NCBI GenBank assembly: GCA_902765005.1
Contig: CACWYB010000011.1
Location: 1 to 64,000 of the forward strand
Length of the DNA: 64,000 nucleotides
DNA from: an uncultured Eubacteriales bacterium
GTDB taxonomy: Bacteria > Bacillota > Clostridia > Christensenellales > CAG-138
Direction of reading: 5' to 3'
In this document: piece after piece, positions 10,875 to 19,170 of the stretch
Layout of the letters: the number at the start of each line of letters is the position of its first letter
Numbering within the stretch: position 1 is the first letter of the stretch
Translations under genes and position numbers: made by a program
Notes under the pieces: model-generated
The model's database searches: none
Seen by the model: the letters and a program-made list of their open reading frames with translations, nothing else
Told to the model about the DNA's origin: nothing

Positions 10875-10928
10875 GGGATGACCTCGATTTCCTGCCGCCC
10901 GAAGCGGCCTTGGGTATGAATAGTATAT

Positions 10929-10957
10929 AGTATACGACAGAACGCCCGGAGAATCAA
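10929..10957 (-). promoter_or_regulatory. Sigma-A promoter for the ATP-grasp/esterase pair
   Basis: On the minus strand: TTGATT (10952-10957), 17-base spacer, TATACT (10929-10934), about 55 bases before the start codon at 10874. Confidence 0.75.
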
Positions 10958-11016
10958 GGCCGCCCGGGCATATTTTGCCGGATACCGCCAAAGAACGCGC
11001 CTTACCGGCGTCACGC

Positions 11017-11046
11017 TTGACGAACGGATCGGCCGCATGCTACTAT
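11017..11046 (+). promoter_or_regulatory. Probable sigma-A promoter for the 11159 gene
   Basis: TTGACG (11017-11022), 18-base spacer, TACTAT (11041-11046). The intergenic region 10875-11158 otherwise holds only the divergent promoter of the ATP-grasp gene. Confidence 0.55.
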
Positions 11047-11158
11047 TTACCTAACGGAACAAGCTGAAAACCGCCTGGATTCTCACGGCGGACACACGGC
11101 CGCGGGGATCCGGGCCGGAACCATGAGACTACGCGCAATCTGCAGAAAGGCTGAACAG

Positions 11159-11572
11159 ATGAACAAAACACAGGCTTCCCGCGCATGGGAAATATCGGAA
11201 ACCGAGGTCCAGCGAGTGTGTGAGGCGATGGGCATCGATGCAAACAACATTCCCGACGACACGGTGCCCACCTACGTGCCGAACGAATTCTACGAAGGGG
11301 ATCCCCACCGATACTATCTGTATCTGCTGGACGTGATCTCCAACACGCACATGGAAATACGGGGGATCGACCGGGATATCCTGGAGACATGCGTCGCCCA
11401 GCTGAAGGAAAAAAAGCTGATCATCCTGAAGCGGGGCGCCAACCCGGATTCCCTGGATTATCACGATTACCTGCTGTCGGCGGAAAGGGCCCTGTTCAAC
11501 GAGTGGTACAGCTCCCTGGTGAAGGACAGCGTGTCCTTCATCGACAAGATCCTTTCTTTGTTCAGAAAGTGA
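11159..11572 (+). CDS. Small hypothetical protein with HTH-like N-terminus
   Basis: A 137-residue soluble protein. The first 30 residues (MNKTQASRAWEISETEVQRV) resemble the winged or MerR-like helix-turn-helix seen in Clostridia ('TQASRAWE.S...V...C'), which may bind DNA or phage-like targets. The rest (YYLYLLDVISNTHMEIRGID, later LLSAERALFNEWYSSLVKDS) is helical without a motif I can name. The start at ATG 11159 was preferred over 11123 because the N-terminus then begins with the recognisable domain and an AAAGG stretch precedes it. The gene stands alone behind its own promoter. Confidence 0.65.
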   Translation: MNKTQASRAWEISETEVQRVCEAMGIDANNIPDDTVPTYVPNEFYEGDPHRYYLYLLDVISNTHMEIRGIDRDILETCVAQLKEKKLIILKRGANPDSLDYHDYLLSAERALFNEWYSSLVKDSVSFIDKILSLFRK

Positions 11573-11741
11573 ATGCCCGGGAGAAAGCCGGCCGCCGGCC
11601 CGCCTCCCGATCACAAAAAAAGTGAAAGAATTGAAAAAGACGAAAGAATTTTCAAAAAGGCAAGGACAAGCGCGCCAATCTGTGGTAATATACTATTAGG
11701 CGCGGGTAAACGATATGATCGCGTCAGAGGGAGTGAAAGAT

Positions 11742-12176
11742 ATGCGTATTTCCATTTCCGGAAAAAACCTTGAAGTCTCCGACTACATGCGGGAGGTGGA
11801 GGTCACCGTTCCCTACGAGGGCCGTATCGTCCGGGCGGAGGAGACATCCGGCGACATGTACGCGTCTTTGGACAACGTGGTGAACAAGCTGGAGAAGCAG
11901 GTTCAGCGGTATCGCACCCGTCAGGATCGCCGCCGCAAGACCGGCGAGGTCATCACGGACTATGCCCCCGTGGCAGAGGAGGAGAAGGAAGCCTTCACGC
12001 CCCGGATCGTGCGCACCAAGAAGTTTGTCATTCGGCCCATGAGCGAGGAGGAGGCCATGCTCCAGATGGAGATGCTGGGCCATTCCTTCTTTGTGTTCGA
12101 GAATGCCGACACCGGCGATGTGAACGTGCTCTACGTCCGCAAGGACGGGAACTACGGCCTCATCGAGCGTGCCTGA
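11742..12176 (+). CDS. hpf: Ribosome hibernation promoting factor, long form, internally shortened
   Basis: Long HPF dimerises 70S ribosomes into inactive 100S particles in slow growth. The start MRISISGKNLEVSDYMR and the block VEVTVPYEGRIVRAEETSGD, followed by a basic linker and the C-terminal dimerisation domain (VRTKKFVIRPMSEEEAMLQM, later VLYVRKDGNYGLIER), make the family clear. At about 11794 the first block joins directly to the second: roughly 33 residues (helix 1 and the next strand of the beta-alpha-beta-beta-beta-alpha fold) are missing in frame, giving 144 instead of about 178 residues. The N-terminal domain could hardly fold or sit in the ribosomal A/P sites, so a real in-frame deletion or an assembly error must be considered. 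The start has GGGAG 8 bases upstream. Confidence 0.88.
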   Translation: MRISISGKNLEVSDYMREVEVTVPYEGRIVRAEETSGDMYASLDNVVNKLEKQVQRYRTRQDRRRKTGEVITDYAPVAEEEKEAFTPRIVRTKKFVIRPMSEEEAMLQMEMLGHSFFVFENADTGDVNVLYVRKDGNYGLIERA

Positions 12177-12199
12177 GCCCCATCGGTTGAGTTGACGCC

Positions 12200-12226
12200 G
12201 CGCCCCGCCCCCCGCGGGGCGCTTTT
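12200..12226 (+). terminator. Rho-independent terminator after hpf
   Basis: GCGCCCCG (12200-12207) pairs with CGGGGCGC (12215-12222), followed by TTTT. The VanZ-VOC promoter begins 4 bases later. Confidence 0.8.
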
Positions 12227-12229
12227 GTA

Positions 12230-12258
12230 TTGTCAACCGCCGATTTTTCGCGTATACT
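12230..12258 (+). promoter_or_regulatory. Promoter producing a leaderless transcript (VanZ-VOC gene)
   Basis: TTGTCA (12230-12235), 17-base spacer, TATACT (12253-12258). The ATG at 12265 lies 6 bases after the -10 box, where transcription is expected to start, so no room exists for a ribosome binding site. Confidence 0.7.
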
Positions 12259-12264
12259 GTGGCT

Positions 12265-13353
12265 ATGATCCTGCCTATCAACAACCCCATCACCCTCATC
12301 GCGATAGCTGTCTTCGTGGCGGTGTTCATCGTGCTGCTGCCCCTCATCGACCGGCGGGTGTGCGCCAAGCTCGGCCTGAACCTGCAGCACGGCCTGAGCA
12401 GGAACGCCAACGCCGACGCCCTGCTGCGCCTGAGGCAGGCGGTGCTCTACGGGGTGTTCCTCCTCTATTTCCTGGCCTTTTTGTTCATCGTGTTCTTTTC
12501 CCGGGCCTCCGGAGAGACCTACCAGGTCCACGTGGCTCCCTTCCAGGACCTGTACAACGCCGTGGAGGCGGACCGGGGCCTGGTGGACATCCTGGAGACC
12601 ATCTTCAAAGAGGGGATCGTGGAAGGCCTGTCCCACGTGGAGATCATCCGCCCCCAGGACATCGCCCAGGTGTACCTGAACGTGATGCTCTTCGTGCCCA
12701 TGGGCTACCTGCTGCCCTATGTGTTCGGCTGGTTCCGGGCCCGGGCGGGCATCCGGCCGGCGGTGGCCTGCTTCCTCATCTCCGTGGCCACGGAGAACAT
12801 GCAGCTCATCTTCCGCCGGGGCCTCTACGACCTGGACGACATCCTGGCCAACACCCTGGGCGGGTTCATCGGGCAAATGCTGTTCCTGTCCGTGGCCTAT
12901 GTGGTCACCCATCCGGACTGGCGGCAGGACCTGCGGGCCTACCACCGCTGGCAGCGCCACGCCCGGCACATGACCCTATACCCTTTTGCCCGTCGCATCG
13001 GCCTGAGCCGGACCACCCTGCTGGCCACGGACGAGGGCCCCGTGTGGGATTTCTATGTGGATAAGCTGGGCTTTCGGGTGAAGAAGCAGCTTTTATCCAT
13101 GGACAGCATCGACACCCGATTTCTCCTTTCCATGGGCAGCTCCCAGGTGGAGATCATCTGCTTCAACAAGCGCAAGATGATCCCCGTCCAGTATCTGACC
13201 ATCTCCGCCCGAAACCTGGCCAAGATCAAAAAACGCCTGGAAAAGAACGGCATCGACGCCGGGGACTTCTACCGGGATCCCTACACGGACCTCAGGTGCC
13301 TGACCTTCACCGGCCCGGATCGGGTCCGCATCACCGTCATCGAGCAGCCCTGA
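12265..13353 (+). CDS. VanZ-like membrane protein fused to a VOC/glyoxalase-like domain
   Basis: A 362-residue protein. After an N-terminal helix (INNPITLIAIAVFVAVFIVL) and a short loop come the VanZ-type helices (YGVFLLYFLAFLFIVFFSR, then the family signature NVMLFVPMGYLLP and the ENMQLIFRRGLYDLDDILAN block) to about residue 215. From about 250 to the end a soluble domain has the VOC pattern (DEGPVWDFYVDKLGFRVKKQ, with a final strand DRVRITVIEQP). VanZ proteins are linked to low-level teicoplanin resistance and related envelope traits; the VOC part may bind a small ligand. The ATG at 12265 sits almost at the transcription start (GTG 12259 would lie even closer to the -10 box), so the mRNA is probably leaderless. 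Confidence 0.8.
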   Translation: MILPINNPITLIAIAVFVAVFIVLLPLIDRRVCAKLGLNLQHGLSRNANADALLRLRQAVLYGVFLLYFLAFLFIVFFSRASGETYQVHVAPFQDLYNAVEADRGLVDILETIFKEGIVEGLSHVEIIRPQDIAQVYLNVMLFVPMGYLLPYVFGWFRARAGIRPAVACFLISVATENMQLIFRRGLYDLDDILANTLGGFIGQMLFLSVAYVVTHPDWRQDLRAYHRWQRHARHMTLYPFARRIGLSRTTLLATDEGPVWDFYVDKLGFRVKKQLLSMDSIDTRFLLSMGSSQVEIICFNKRKMIPVQYLTISARNLAKIKKRLEKNGIDAGDFYRDPYTDLRCLTFTGPDRVRITVIEQP

Positions 13354-13396
13354 GAGCATTTTTGCCGGATTCTGCCGATTTTTGCCCCTTCATGGC

Positions 13397-13426
13397 TTTA
13401 CAGAGGGGCCTCATCTTTGGTATACT
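13397..13426 (+). promoter_or_regulatory. Promoter producing a leaderless transcript (NlpC/P60 lipoprotein 1)
   Basis: TTTACA (13397-13402), 18-base spacer, TATACT (13421-13426). The start codon at 13434 lies 7 bases after the -10 box. Same boxes and spacing as the promoter of the paralogue at 16824-16853. Confidence 0.7.
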
Positions 13427-13433
13427 ACCCCCT

Positions 13434-15104
13434 ATGAGAGTATTTTTGAGATACAGCTTGGTTTTGCTGCTGTGCTTTGCGGTCCTGCTTTTGGCGGGCT
13501 GCCGGGGCACGACGGCGGCGACCCTTGATGATACATTCCCGCCCCAAGTGACGACGCAGGCGCCCACGGAGCAGCCCCGGGCCACCGAGGCCGGCCCCGT
13601 GTCCATCACCATGCCCCCGTCGCCCACCCCGTCGCCTACGCCCACGCCCACCCCCACGCCCACGGCGGAGCCCACCCTGACGCCGCTGCCTACGGCCACC
13701 CCCACGCCCACCTCCATCCCCATGGCGCGGCGGGACTTTGAGGGGGAGGTCCAAGGCGTCCTCTTCCCCCTGTGGGCGGGCGAGCCGGAAACGGCCCCCA
13801 CGGCGGAGCCCCTCTGCACCCCGGATCCCCGGGGCGAGAACCTGGGCAAGCTGGCGGCCATGGTCTTTGCTAACGTGGCCGTCTACGAGAAGCCCAGCGA
13901 GACCGCAGAGGTCCTGGGCCGGGAGTCCTACCACCTGGTCTACATCCACAACCTCCAAAAGGATTTCTATCTGGTCACCACCCAGGAGGGCCGCAAGGGC
14001 TATGTGAAGGCCTCCTCCCTGACGCCGCTTTCGGAGACGGACGTGGAGGCCTACCTTTCCGCAGCCATGCAGCTTACCTATACCGCCGGCCGCTATTCCC
14101 CGGAGGCCTTTTTGAGCGAGCTGGCCACATTCGAGAGCGCGGGCCCCATGGAGGAGCGGATCTACGCCGCCCTCTGCCGCCTGGGCCTGGACTTTGAGCC
14201 CTACTACTATCGGGCATACAAAAAGGACTTTTCCGACGAAACCAAGTACCCCCAATACTACAAGGATGAGGTCTACAATTCCCTGGCTTTCAAGCTCTTC
14301 AACTCCACCGGGAGCCTGGTCTACTATGAGGGGCGGCGGACCCAGTGGGAGTATGTGCCCACCGCCGATGCCCTCTTGCCCGGGGATATCCTCTTCTTCA
14401 CCGAGCTGCCCAAGCGGAACACCGGCGTGCTGGAGGGGTGTGAATTCGTGGTAGCCGGCCATCATTCCGGCAAGATCACCGACTGCGCCGTGTACCTGGG
14501 GGACGACAGCATCCTGACCCTGGTGGAGGGCCGGGTGGAGCGGATGGACAATTTCTCCGCCAGCCCTCTCTTTAAGAGCTTCGACTCCGCCCGCCGCATC
14601 CATCTTGCGGTCTACGACGAGAAGCAGCTCATCGTGGAGGACATGATCGCCCAGGTCTACGACTGCCTGGGCACCCCCTACAGCAACTACGTCCGCACCG
14701 GCGACTTCTCCTTCGACTGCTCGGGCCTCATCTCCTGGCTCCTGGTGCGCATGGAGATGTATCCCACGGGCTACGTTTACTACCACTGGACGGAGAGCTC
14801 CGCTTCGGGCCTGTCCAACATCCTCAAATACACCTGGCGGGGCCAGAAGCAGATCGAGATGACCGTGCCCGTACCCACCGCCACGGAGCTCCAGGACCTG
14901 GACAGCTTTGAGCGGGGGGACATCATCTTCCTGCTGGCTTCCAAGGGCGGCACCATCGGCCACGTCATGCTCTATCTAGGGGACGGCCGGGTGATCCATT
15001 CCACCTACATCAGCAGGCGCTATTCGGGCACCGTGGTGGCCAACTTCCGCCATGCTCTCCAAAAGCTCTACTACACGTCCCTGCGCATCGAAACCATCTC
15101 CTGA
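13434..15104 (+). CDS. SH3-like / NlpC-P60 peptidoglycan hydrolase lipoprotein
   Basis: A 556-residue predicted lipoprotein that would cut peptide stems of peptidoglycan outside the membrane. Order: signal peptide with lipobox LLLAGC (Cys about residue 23), a linker dominated by Pro-Thr repeats to about residue 100, an SH3-like domain (MVFANVAVYEKPSETAEVLG, then GYVKASSL), a helical middle, and a C-terminal NlpC/P60 domain with catalytic Cys429 (FSFDCSGLISW), His510 (TIGHVMLYLG) and a third polar residue His522. The true start is ATG 13434, placed 7 bases after a -10 box, so translation seems leaderless. A paralogue of very similar length and order lies convergent at 15164-16816. The pair share a bidirectional terminator. 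Confidence 0.9.
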   Translation: MRVFLRYSLVLLLCFAVLLLAGCRGTTAATLDDTFPPQVTTQAPTEQPRATEAGPVSITMPPSPTPSPTPTPTPTPTAEPTLTPLPTATPTPTSIPMARRDFEGEVQGVLFPLWAGEPETAPTAEPLCTPDPRGENLGKLAAMVFANVAVYEKPSETAEVLGRESYHLVYIHNLQKDFYLVTTQEGRKGYVKASSLTPLSETDVEAYLSAAMQLTYTAGRYSPEAFLSELATFESAGPMEERIYAALCRLGLDFEPYYYRAYKKDFSDETKYPQYYKDEVYNSLAFKLFNSTGSLVYYEGRRTQWEYVPTADALLPGDILFFTELPKRNTGVLEGCEFVVAGHHSGKITDCAVYLGDDSILTLVEGRVERMDNFSASPLFKSFDSARRIHLAVYDEKQLIVEDMIAQVYDCLGTPYSNYVRTGDFSFDCSGLISWLLVRMEMYPTGYVYYHWTESSASGLSNILKYTWRGQKQIEMTVPVPTATELQDLDSFERGDIIFLLASKGGTIGHVMLYLGDGRVIHSTYISRRYSGTVVANFRHALQKLYYTSLRIETIS

Positions 15105-15114
15105 CGGTAAAACA

Positions 15115-15154
15115 AAAAAGGCGCCTTCCGCTGCTTTGGGCGGAAGGCGCTTTT
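15115..15154. terminator. Bidirectional terminator between the two NlpC/P60 genes
   Basis: GCGCCTTCCGC (15121-15131) pairs with GCGGAAGGCGC (15140-15150). It is followed by TTTT on the plus strand and by TTTTTT on the minus strand, fitting the convergent genes on both sides. Confidence 0.88.
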
Positions 15155-15163
15155 GCGTGACGC

Positions 15164-16816
15164 TTATTGTTTTAGAGGCACGATGGACTCGATCCGAAGA
15201 TGGGAGTGATACAGCTTTTGCAGCTCCGGCCGGAAGAAGGCCACCACCGTGCCGCCGTACTCCTCGTCGATGGAGGTGGAGTGGATCACCCGTCCGTTCC
15301 CTAAGTAGACCATGATGTGCCCCACGTGGCTGGGATTCTGCCCCTTGCGCAGGAACACCAGATCCCCTCGCTGCAGGACGCCCATGTCCTCCAGGCCAAC
15401 CTGCGGGTCCCCGGGGCCCGGGCCCTCCAGGCGGATGCGCTTCTCCCAGTGCCAGTAGTAGTCCTTGATGGAGGAGAAGCCGGAGGCGGTGGTGCCCTTG
15501 AAGGCGTAGCGGCCGTAGTTGGTGGGGGAGATCTCCATCCGCAAAAACAGCCAGGAGATGAGGCCCGAGCAGTCGAAGGAGTATTCCCCCAGCCGCTGGA
15601 AGTTGTTGTAGGGGGTGCCCAGGCAGTCGTAGATCTGGGCGATGAGCTGCTCGATGAGGTACTGCTTCTCGTCCACGATCTGCAGCCGGATCCGCCGGGC
15701 GCTGTCCAAGCAGGCCTGCAGGTCCTCCGTCCAGGCGCAGGCCTTCACCTGCCCGTCCCGCAGCAGCAAGGCCTGCCCGTCGCCCAGGAACACCCCGCAG
15801 CCCGTCAGCGCCCCGGAGTAGGGCCCCTTCATCACGAACTGATTTCCGTCCAGCACGCCGCTGCTCCCCTGGCTCAGGGCCTCGGTGAAGAAGAGGATAT
15901 CCCCCTTTTCCAGCTGGCCGTCGGCCGGCACATACTCCCACTGGGTGGGGTGGTCCTCGTAGTAGACCAGGTTTCCGGCGGTGTTGAAGAGCTTGAAGAG
16001 AAGGGAGTTGTACACCGGCTCCTTGTAGAAGAGGGGGTAGCGCTCGTCGTTGTCCAGGTCCTTCTCGTAGAGCTGATAGTAGTAGGGCTCAAAGTCCAGC
16101 CCCAAGCGGCTCAGGGCGGCGTAGATCCGCTGAGCCATGGAGCCCGTGTCCCGACCCGATAGGAGCTCTCGCAAAAAGGCGTCGGGGGAATAGAAATCGG
16201 CGGTCTGCCTCAGCTGCCGGGCGGCCTCCAGATACCGAGCCACGTCCTGCCGAGAGAGGGTCACGCACTGGCTGGCCTTCACATAGCCCTTGAGCCCCTC
16301 CTGGGTGGTCACCAGATAATAGCGCCGGTTGTATAGGTTGTGAATGTAGAAAAGATGATAGGATTCATGCCCCAGCACCTGGGCGGCGTCCACGGGCCAG
16401 CGGAGGATGGGCACGTTGGCGAAAGCCATGGCCCCGATCTTTCCCACGTCCTCCGTCAGGGGATTGGGCGTGGCCAAAGGCTCCACCGTGGGGGTGGGCT
16501 CCGGGGTGCTGCTCCACAGGGGGAACAGGTTCGCCTCCACCTGCCCGCTAAAGTCCCGCCGTGACAGGGGCACCGGCGTGGGTGTGGGGGTAGGCGTGGG
16601 CGTTGGGGAGGGGGTGGGTGTGGCCGTGGGGGTAGGGGTCGGCGTCGGCGTGGGGGTGGGCGCCAGAGTGGGAGAAGGGCTGGGGGAGAGGGCTGCCGTG
16701 GCCGCGGGGGACGGGGTGGCCGCCGCCTCGGGCGCAACGGCCGGGCCGCAGCAAACAAGCCCCGACAGCGTCAGGGCCAGCGCGCCTATGCCCAATGCCC
16801 TCCAAAAGGATCTCAT
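15164..16816 (-). CDS. SH3-like / NlpC-P60 peptidoglycan hydrolase, paralogue
   Basis: A 550-residue paralogue of the 13434 protein with the same order: N-terminal signal, long Pro-Thr linker, SH3-like domain (MAFANVPILRWPVDAAQVLG), and NlpC/P60 domain with Cys416 (YSFDCSGLISW), His500 (HVGHIMVYLG) and His512. The signal sequence ends in SGLVCCG, which is not a canonical lipobox, so lipidation is uncertain here while export is likely. The start at 16816 was chosen because the sequence from there is a signal peptide and the -10 box lies 7 bases upstream, making the transcript leaderless. Shared blocks such as LGLDFEPYYY and QWEYVP show that the two arose by duplication. Confidence 0.88.
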   Translation of the reverse strand: MRSFWRALGIGALALTLSGLVCCGPAVAPEAAATPSPAATAALSPSPSPTLAPTPTPTPTPTPTATPTPSPTPTPTPTPTPVPLSRRDFSGQVEANLFPLWSSTPEPTPTVEPLATPNPLTEDVGKIGAMAFANVPILRWPVDAAQVLGHESYHLFYIHNLYNRRYYLVTTQEGLKGYVKASQCVTLSRQDVARYLEAARQLRQTADFYSPDAFLRELLSGRDTGSMAQRIYAALSRLGLDFEPYYYQLYEKDLDNDERYPLFYKEPVYNSLLFKLFNTAGNLVYYEDHPTQWEYVPADGQLEKGDILFFTEALSQGSSGVLDGNQFVMKGPYSGALTGCGVFLGDGQALLLRDGQVKACAWTEDLQACLDSARRIRLQIVDEKQYLIEQLIAQIYDCLGTPYNNFQRLGEYSFDCSGLISWLFLRMEISPTNYGRYAFKGTTASGFSSIKDYYWHWEKRIRLEGPGPGDPQVGLEDMGVLQRGDLVFLRKGQNPSHVGHIMVYLGNGRVIHSTSIDEEYGGTVVAFFRPELQKLYHSHLRIESIVPLKQ

Positions 16817-16823
16817 ATGCGAC

Positions 16824-16853
16824 AGTATACCAAAGCAAACGCCCCCTTGTAAA
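16824..16853 (-). promoter_or_regulatory. Promoter producing a leaderless transcript (NlpC/P60 paralogue)
   Basis: On the minus strand: TTTACA (16848-16853), 18-base spacer, TATACT (16824-16829). The start codon at 16816 follows 7 bases after the -10 box. Confidence 0.7.
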
Positions 16854-16880
16854 GCCGATCCCCGGCTTTGGGGCAAAAGA

Positions 16881-17966
16881 TTACAAAGGCGCCGGGGTGG
16901 GGTTCAAAACGAGGTACGGGTTGTTGGGGTCCGGGTCCGTGGGATCCCATCCGTTGCCCTGTTTGTCCGTGTAGGGGGCCGTCCAGATGATCTGGGGCGG
17001 CTTGGAGGGCGTGGGGCCCTTGTCCTTGATGACCCACACGCTCACCGTGTCGTTTTCGCTCAGGTCGTAGATATACTTGGCGTCCGCCACCGTCAGCCGT
17101 ACGCAGCCGTGGGAGGCGGGGGTGCCCAGCTTCTGGTAGGAGCGCATCTTGGTGAGGCGGTGGGCCTTGGCTCTGTCCCAGCCCGCGTCGTAGCTGACGG
17201 GCACGGAGTGGAACAGATGCCCCTTGTAGAACCGGCAGGCCCAGAAGCCGTAGCACAGGGTATCCTCCTCCTCGGAGCCCAGGAGCTTGTAGGGGTACCG
17301 CTGATAGATCTTGTATCGGCCCACGGGAGTGGCGTTCTTGCCCTGGCCCGAGGAGCAGATCATGATCCGATCCTCGATCCATTCCCCGTTCTCCCCGTGG
17401 AAGGACACCACGCTCTGGCTGGCCAGATACAGCACCAGCAGCTTTTCTCCCTCCTGTTTGGGAGGCTCCTCCGGGGTGTAGAGGGGCACCAGGCACACCC
17501 GGTCCACCGGGGCGGCGCCGGGAGCCACAAAGCCGCTCTCGTCCGCGGGATAGAAGCCCAGCGCATCGTCCCCCACGCGCCCATAGGCTACATACATGTT
17601 TTGAGCGGCCCAATAGAGGGCGCCCGTGGCCGCATCCGGGATAAGGTCCCGGGCGGGCCGCCTGTCCGTGGGCAGGGCTGCCGCCACAAAGGGCGCCGGT
17701 GTGGGCGTGGGTTCCGGGGTGGGCGTAGGCTCCGGCGTGGGGGAAGGGGTGGGTGAGGGCGTGGGCGTGGGGGTGGGCACCGCCGTCACGTATATTTGCA
17801 CCAATAGGGTGGGTTCCGGGGTGTCCGTGGCCGGGGCTGGGGTAGAAGAAGCCGGGGCAGCGGTGGCCGCGGCCGCCGGCGGCTCCATGGTCAGGGCAGG
17901 CTCCGCGCAGGCTGCCGACAGCAGCCCCGCCAAAAGGATGAAGAGGAAAAACACTCGCTTGCCCAT
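16881..17966 (-). CDS. L,D-transpeptidase (YkuD family) lipoprotein
   Basis: A 361-residue predicted lipoprotein that would form or edit 3-3 peptidoglycan cross-links or anchor proteins outside the membrane. It has a signal peptide with lipobox LLSAAC (Cys20), a Pro-Thr/Glu-Pro linker to about residue 95, and a YkuD domain whose active site reads LGTPASHGCVRL with catalytic Cys288 and His286, preceded by FHSVPV. The ribosome binding site (GAGGGGAG) is normal, unlike the neighbouring NlpC gene, which begins downstream with its own promoter. The linker style matches the two NlpC proteins, suggesting that the three belong to one envelope-remodelling set. Confidence 0.9.
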   Translation of the reverse strand: MGKRVFFLFILLAGLLSAACAEPALTMEPPAAAATAAPASSTPAPATDTPEPTLLVQIYVTAVPTPTPTPSPTPSPTPEPTPTPEPTPTPAPFVAAALPTDRRPARDLIPDAATGALYWAAQNMYVAYGRVGDDALGFYPADESGFVAPGAAPVDRVCLVPLYTPEEPPKQEGEKLLVLYLASQSVVSFHGENGEWIEDRIMICSSGQGKNATPVGRYKIYQRYPYKLLGSEEEDTLCYGFWACRFYKGHLFHSVPVSYDAGWDRAKAHRLTKMRSYQKLGTPASHGCVRLTVADAKYIYDLSENDTVSVWVIKDKGPTPSKPPQIIWTAPYTDKQGNGWDPTDPDPNNPYLVLNPTPAPL

Positions 17967-18006
17967 GGGAACCGCTCCCCTCGCTTATCTCCCGCCCGGG
18001 GGAAAA

Positions 18007-19119
18007 TCAGCCCTTGTCCTTCGCTTCCAGCCAGGGCATCAAATACTCCCGGTACAGCAGATCCAATATGGCCACCCCGGGAATGGCCAGCAGGATGCCC
18101 ACCACCCCGAAGGCGCGGCCGCCCACGATGACGCCCACCAGAATCCACAGCCCGGAAATCCCCAGGGAATCCCCGAAGAGCTTGGGCTTGAGGATATAGC
18201 CGTCGACGCCCTGAAGCACCACCGTGAAGATGAGGAAGGCCAGCGCGTGCCAGGGGTTCACCAGCAGCAGCACGAAGCTGCCGATGACGGCGCCGATGAC
18301 CGGGCCGAAGGTGGGGATCAGGTTGGCCACGGCCACCACGAAGGACACCAGCCCCACGTAGGGCATGCCCACGATGGCCATGAAGATGGCGTTGGCGCCG
18401 CCCACGATCAGGCTGTCCAGCAGGTTGAAGACGATGTACCGGTTCAAAATGGAGTGGCACCGGCGAAGGAACCGGGCCAGCTTCTCATATACCGCCCCGC
18501 CGAAGGCGGTCACGATGAAGCGCTTGCCCCCCTCCTTGAGCCGCTGCTTGTCCGCGAGCAGATAGATGGAGAGCAGGAACGCGATCAAAAACTGGACCGC
18601 GCCCTTGCCCACCCCCACGGAGGTGGAGAGAATCACGCTCAGATTATTTTTGATGAATTCGGTGACGGTCTCGATGACGGCCTCGGAGGAGCTGATGAAC
18701 CGATCCAGATCCAGGGCCGAGGCGGACACCCCCAGCTTCTCCAGCATGGTGTGAAGGGAGTCCACATACCCGTCCAGGTTGGCGGCGAAGGTGGCGACGC
18801 TCTCAATGAGCTGAGGCACCAGCATGAGCAGCAAGAACACCAGGAAGAGGATCACCGTGATAAAGGCCAGGAAGTTGGACACCACTACCTTCGCCTTCGC
18901 CTTCTTCACCCAGCAAAAGACGGTGCGCCCGTAGAGCAGGGAGAGGGGATTCACGATGTAAGCGATGACGGCCCCCAGGATCACCGGGGAGAAGTAGCCT
19001 AAAAAGGTTTTGACCCGGCCCCAGAACCCGGTCCAGTGGGTCAGCAGCACGAACAGAATCACGGCCAGGCACAGGGCCACGGCCAGGGTATACCAGGGTT
19101 TGTCTTTGAGTCTCTTCAT
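18007..19119 (-). CDS. AI-2E family (PerM/YtvI-like) permease
   Basis: A 370-residue integral membrane protein with about seven to eight helices. The first pair reads YTLAVALCLAVILFVLLTHW and FSPVILGAVIAYIVNP. A long cytosolic or exterior loop follows (residues about 110-195), then the conserved C-terminal core with PYVGLVSFVVAVANLIPTFG and LVNPWHALAFLIFTVVLQGV. This is the pattern of the AI-2E transporter family, which includes TqsA and Na+/H+ antiporter-like YtvI proteins; the substrate cannot be told from sequence. It lies 40 bases upstream of the L,D-transpeptidase gene on the same strand and 51 bases after the HAD gene, so the minus-strand genes may form one transcript. Confidence 0.88.
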   Translation of the reverse strand: MKRLKDKPWYTLAVALCLAVILFVLLTHWTGFWGRVKTFLGYFSPVILGAVIAYIVNPLSLLYGRTVFCWVKKAKAKVVVSNFLAFITVILFLVFLLLMLVPQLIESVATFAANLDGYVDSLHTMLEKLGVSASALDLDRFISSSEAVIETVTEFIKNNLSVILSTSVGVGKGAVQFLIAFLLSIYLLADKQRLKEGGKRFIVTAFGGAVYEKLARFLRRCHSILNRYIVFNLLDSLIVGGANAIFMAIVGMPYVGLVSFVVAVANLIPTFGPVIGAVIGSFVLLLVNPWHALAFLIFTVVLQGVDGYILKPKLFGDSLGISGLWILVGVIVGGRAFGVVGILLAIPGVAILDLLYREYLMPWLEAKDKG

Positions 19120-19170
19120 ATGCTTCCATCCTTGGCAGAAAGGGGGCTTTTTATACGGGGGAGCCGCGTC

